Shown: one piece after another, positions 61,986 to 64,000 of the stretch
Layout: every line of letters starts with the position of its first letter
Position numbering within the stretch: position 1 is the stretch's first letter
NCBI RefSeq assembly: GCF_026213295.1
Contig: NC_079414.1
Location: 11,038,362 to 11,102,361 of the forward strand
DNA from: Gadus chalcogrammus
Taxonomy: Eukaryota > Chordata > Actinopteri > Gadiformes > Gadidae
DNA length: 64,000 nt
Direction of reading: 5' to 3'
Notes under the pieces: model-generated
The model's database searches: none
Told to the model about the DNA's origin: nothing
Seen by the model: the letters and a program-made list of their open reading frames with translations, nothing else
Position numbers and translations under genes: made by a program

Positions 61986-62800
61986 TCAGTGGGACACATG
62001 TGCCTGTCGGGGCGCACAGATTTTTTTAATCCTTGGTGGCACGGAGGAGAGGGCCACTCGCAAGTCCTGCTCAACAGAGCGCCGTGACCTGGTCTTGTTC
62101 TTCAAGACCAGGTCACGGCCTTGAAGAACAAGTGGGGAAATGAAGAAGTTGGTCGATGGCGTGGTGGGAGATGGTTGGATATTCTGATGCACAAACCAAC
62201 CAAAACTGATCGAGTGTGAGCTCACTAAATTTCAGTTTCAGCGTGCGGTCCGCACAGAGCTCTGCGCTCTCCTCTCTCTCCTTCATAGTGAGCTTCTCGG
62301 TTGAGGACTCGGACTCCTGGTTGAATGGGTCTCGGATCCAGTCATTGTCCTCGATGTCCGCCACACGTGGAAAATAGCGCTCAAACCTCTCTTTTAAGGT
62401 CTGAAGGTGTTCGGCATATATAGTGCGCTCACTGGCTGCCTGTGGCGCAGCTGATGCCAGCGGGAACATGTTCATGGAGCCCTGTTCCAAAGCCTCGCGC
62501 CACAGGGTCAGTTTGCCCATAAAGCCCGAATCTTGTCTGTGGATGATAAAATGTTTTCATTCCTGCCCTGAAGCTTGGCGTTTAACTCGTTGAGATGCCC
62601 AAATATGTCTGCAAGGTAAGCCAGCCTGGCGCACCAGCTCTCATCCGCGAGCCTGTCCTTATGTGGGACAGCGTGTCCACGTGAAAATTCCAAAAGCTCT
62701 TCCCGAAGCTCGTAAAAACGGGATAAGACTTTCCCCCGAGACAACCATCATACCTCTGTGTGGAGGATCAGGCTTTGGTGGTCGGCTCCCATCTCAGCGC
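61986..62800 (-). pseudogene. hAT-Charlie transposase, broken
   Basis: Resembles ZBED5/SCAND3-type hAT transposases. From about 62790 downward: ADHQSLILHTEV, a TGA at 62748-62750 where CGA is expected (a CpG-type change), then WLSRGKVLSRFYELREELLE, LADIFGHLNELNAKLQGRNE, a one-base deletion near 62520, then MGKLTLWREALEQGSMNMFP and so on to SEYPTISHHAIDQLLHFPT. The hATC end is broken by a palindromic rearrangement (62081-62132) and resumes as SVEQDLRVALSSVPPRIKKI near 62080-62020. Four lesions; inactive. Confidence 0.88.
62081..62132. repeat. Two overlapping perfect palindromes
   Basis: GCCGTGACCTGGTCTTG (62081-62097) pairs exactly with 62103-62119 across a 5-base loop. CTTGTTCTTCAAG (62094-62106) pairs exactly with CTTGAAGAACAAG (62120-62132). 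The structure sits at the break in the transposase reading frame. Confidence 0.95.
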
Positions 62801-63108
62801 ACAGCTGGGAGAAAAGGCGAGATTTCTAAATTAAGTTCCCACCTGCGCAACTGCGCGAACAGCGAAATGTGGGATCCTCTTTGAGGATTTTTTTAAATAG
62901 TTTTTAGATAAAGAGTTTGCCTCTGTATTATGGAATGATTGCATTCAAAGTAGTATAATTTATAGTAAATTAAAATAATTATTTTTGTATAGTTGTATAC
63001 TATATTGCAGTAGGCTATGGTTGTCACAAAATCCCACGGCACACTTGGACTTGCCTCACGGCACACCAGTGTGCCGCGGCTCACAGTTTGGGAACCACTG
63101 AGCTAAAC

Positions 63109-64000
63109 GCATGAGGAATTGGAGAGTCCGGATCAAGTATTGATGGAGAATTCATTGAAACCCGCAAACGAGAAACAATAAAGCCGAGTGAGGTTTGCAA
63201 AGACACTGCCGGGCCATCCGATCCCGGTCTTTCTTAATCTTTCAAACTGAACTGTGTTGCATATCGTATGACCGCCCTCGGTACATGCTCAGAATTGCCT
63301 TATTGATAAGGACAGTCAGCCATACATTCCTTTAAGCATGTGGTCATCGCCTGCAGTCAATCTAGACGATGGGAGGATGTCAATACGCCTTAGCCCCAGA
63401 CTGCCTGGCTCTGTATGAGGCCCAGCTCTGAGTCCAGAGGTGGTTTCTCTGCTTTCCACCATTAGATATTTAGGCCTAATAATAATCATGGTTTACCATA
63501 GAATATAATCATTAATTTCTTCCATAAGTGATACCAAAGACTTCATTAGAGGCGAAAAATCAGTTATTTTCCTTGACAGCGGTCAATTATACTCATGATT
63601 ATACTTAACAACGGTGAATTATCAAATATAATTCACCGGCGGAAGTTGTGAAGGGCCCATACATGGCATTGAGAAGACCCGTGTAATAATTGCGATTAAT
63701 GTGAAATGCTATATATATATGAAATTTAGATAAATGACGGTGTTAGACCCCCAGGCCGTTCTGCCGGCAATTTAAATTCGCTCTGCAGCATAGGCTGGAG
63801 ATCGGGAAATCTCCCGGTGGGCTGGTCCACTTTTTTTTTCTTGACTCTGTGCGCAGCCCCGCCTTCTCCAGTAAACCAAGAAAGCCTGCGCCATGACGAA
63901 CGGGGGATTTTACCCCCTCTGTCTCATTGAACAACACAAACGCGAGCGCGCCAGCCAATTGAACGAAGCCCTTTCCATTAAATAAGTATTTTCCACCGAT
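63109..64000. other. Intergenic, no supported gene
   Basis: No coding exon or RNA gene is seen. A fragment of the dispersed repeat (63655-63690) is present. The last 250 bases include a repeat-like phrase (CGGGAAATCTCCCGGTGGGC). Confidence 0.45.

Larger units (their letters stand above)
61581..63100 (-). mobile_element. hAT (Charlie-like) transposon, 1.5 kb derivative
   Basis: Ends CAGTGGTTCCCAAACT and its exact complement AGTTTGGGAACCACTG are flanked by identical 8-base duplications AGCTAAAC (61573-61580 and 63101-63108). The subterminal GGCACACC motif repeats at both ends. It carries the C-terminal half of a transposase on the - strand. The 5' half of the gene is deleted. Confidence 0.95.

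Overview
The window is vertebrate nuclear DNA, almost certainly from a teleost fish. It holds two aminergic G-protein-coupled receptor genes in a large, repeat-rich, mostly non-coding landscape. The repeats are typical of fish: L2-like, Penelope-like and Jockey/CR1-like LINEs, hAT, piggyBac, Harbinger and Merlin DNA transposons, and very many (CA)n/(GT)n arrays. Such dense dinucleotide arrays are a known feature of cod-family genomes, so a gadid is plausible, but that is inference and not proof.

Host genes. An alpha-1D adrenergic receptor gene (adra1d) runs on the + strand. Exon 1 is 5437-6397 and exon 2 is 19935-20539, split by a 13.5 kb intron at the position after TM6 that all alpha-1 receptors share. 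The predicted protein is 521 residues and ends in a PDZ-binding tail (-ETDI). About 3.7 kb downstream and convergent lies an intronless 359-residue receptor (25341-24262, - strand). Its TM1-TM3 look like trace-amine receptors and its TM4-TM7 look like the serotonin 5-HT4 receptor. A cysteine-rich open frame at 28644-28907 is a weak exon candidate. I found no tRNA, rRNA or CRISPR array.

Mobile DNA. The adra1d intron holds a complete piggyBac copy (12600-15804, TTAA on both sides, two-intron transposase with one stop codon), a MITE nested in another MITE (16108-17653) and a short MITE (18656-18989). From 22.6 kb to the end, transposons dominate: a Harbinger-type element (22605-23386); a hAT deletion derivative with perfect 8-bp duplications (29341-30588); a Merlin-related inverted-repeat structure with nested retroelement-like sequence (32215-35640); a 2.9 kb foldback element inserted in a GT microsatellite (37131-40043); a Penelope-like remnant split by a MITE (41590-42805); a hAT 3' end (42884-44060); a giant palindrome centred near 48708 (45072-49757), whose left arm is split by an L2 LINE; a LINE with endonuclease and reverse transcriptase and an 11-bp target duplication (53228-56403); a foldback element with a 10-bp duplication (59061-60227); and a hAT copy with an 8-bp duplication and an odd internal palindrome (61581-63100).

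None of the mobile-element genes looks intact. Each carries stops, frameshifts or deletions. No operon-like or novel multi-gene system is visible. The strongest unusual signals are structural: nested palindromes, insertion histories that can be read from paired copies within the window, and the mosaic character of the second receptor.
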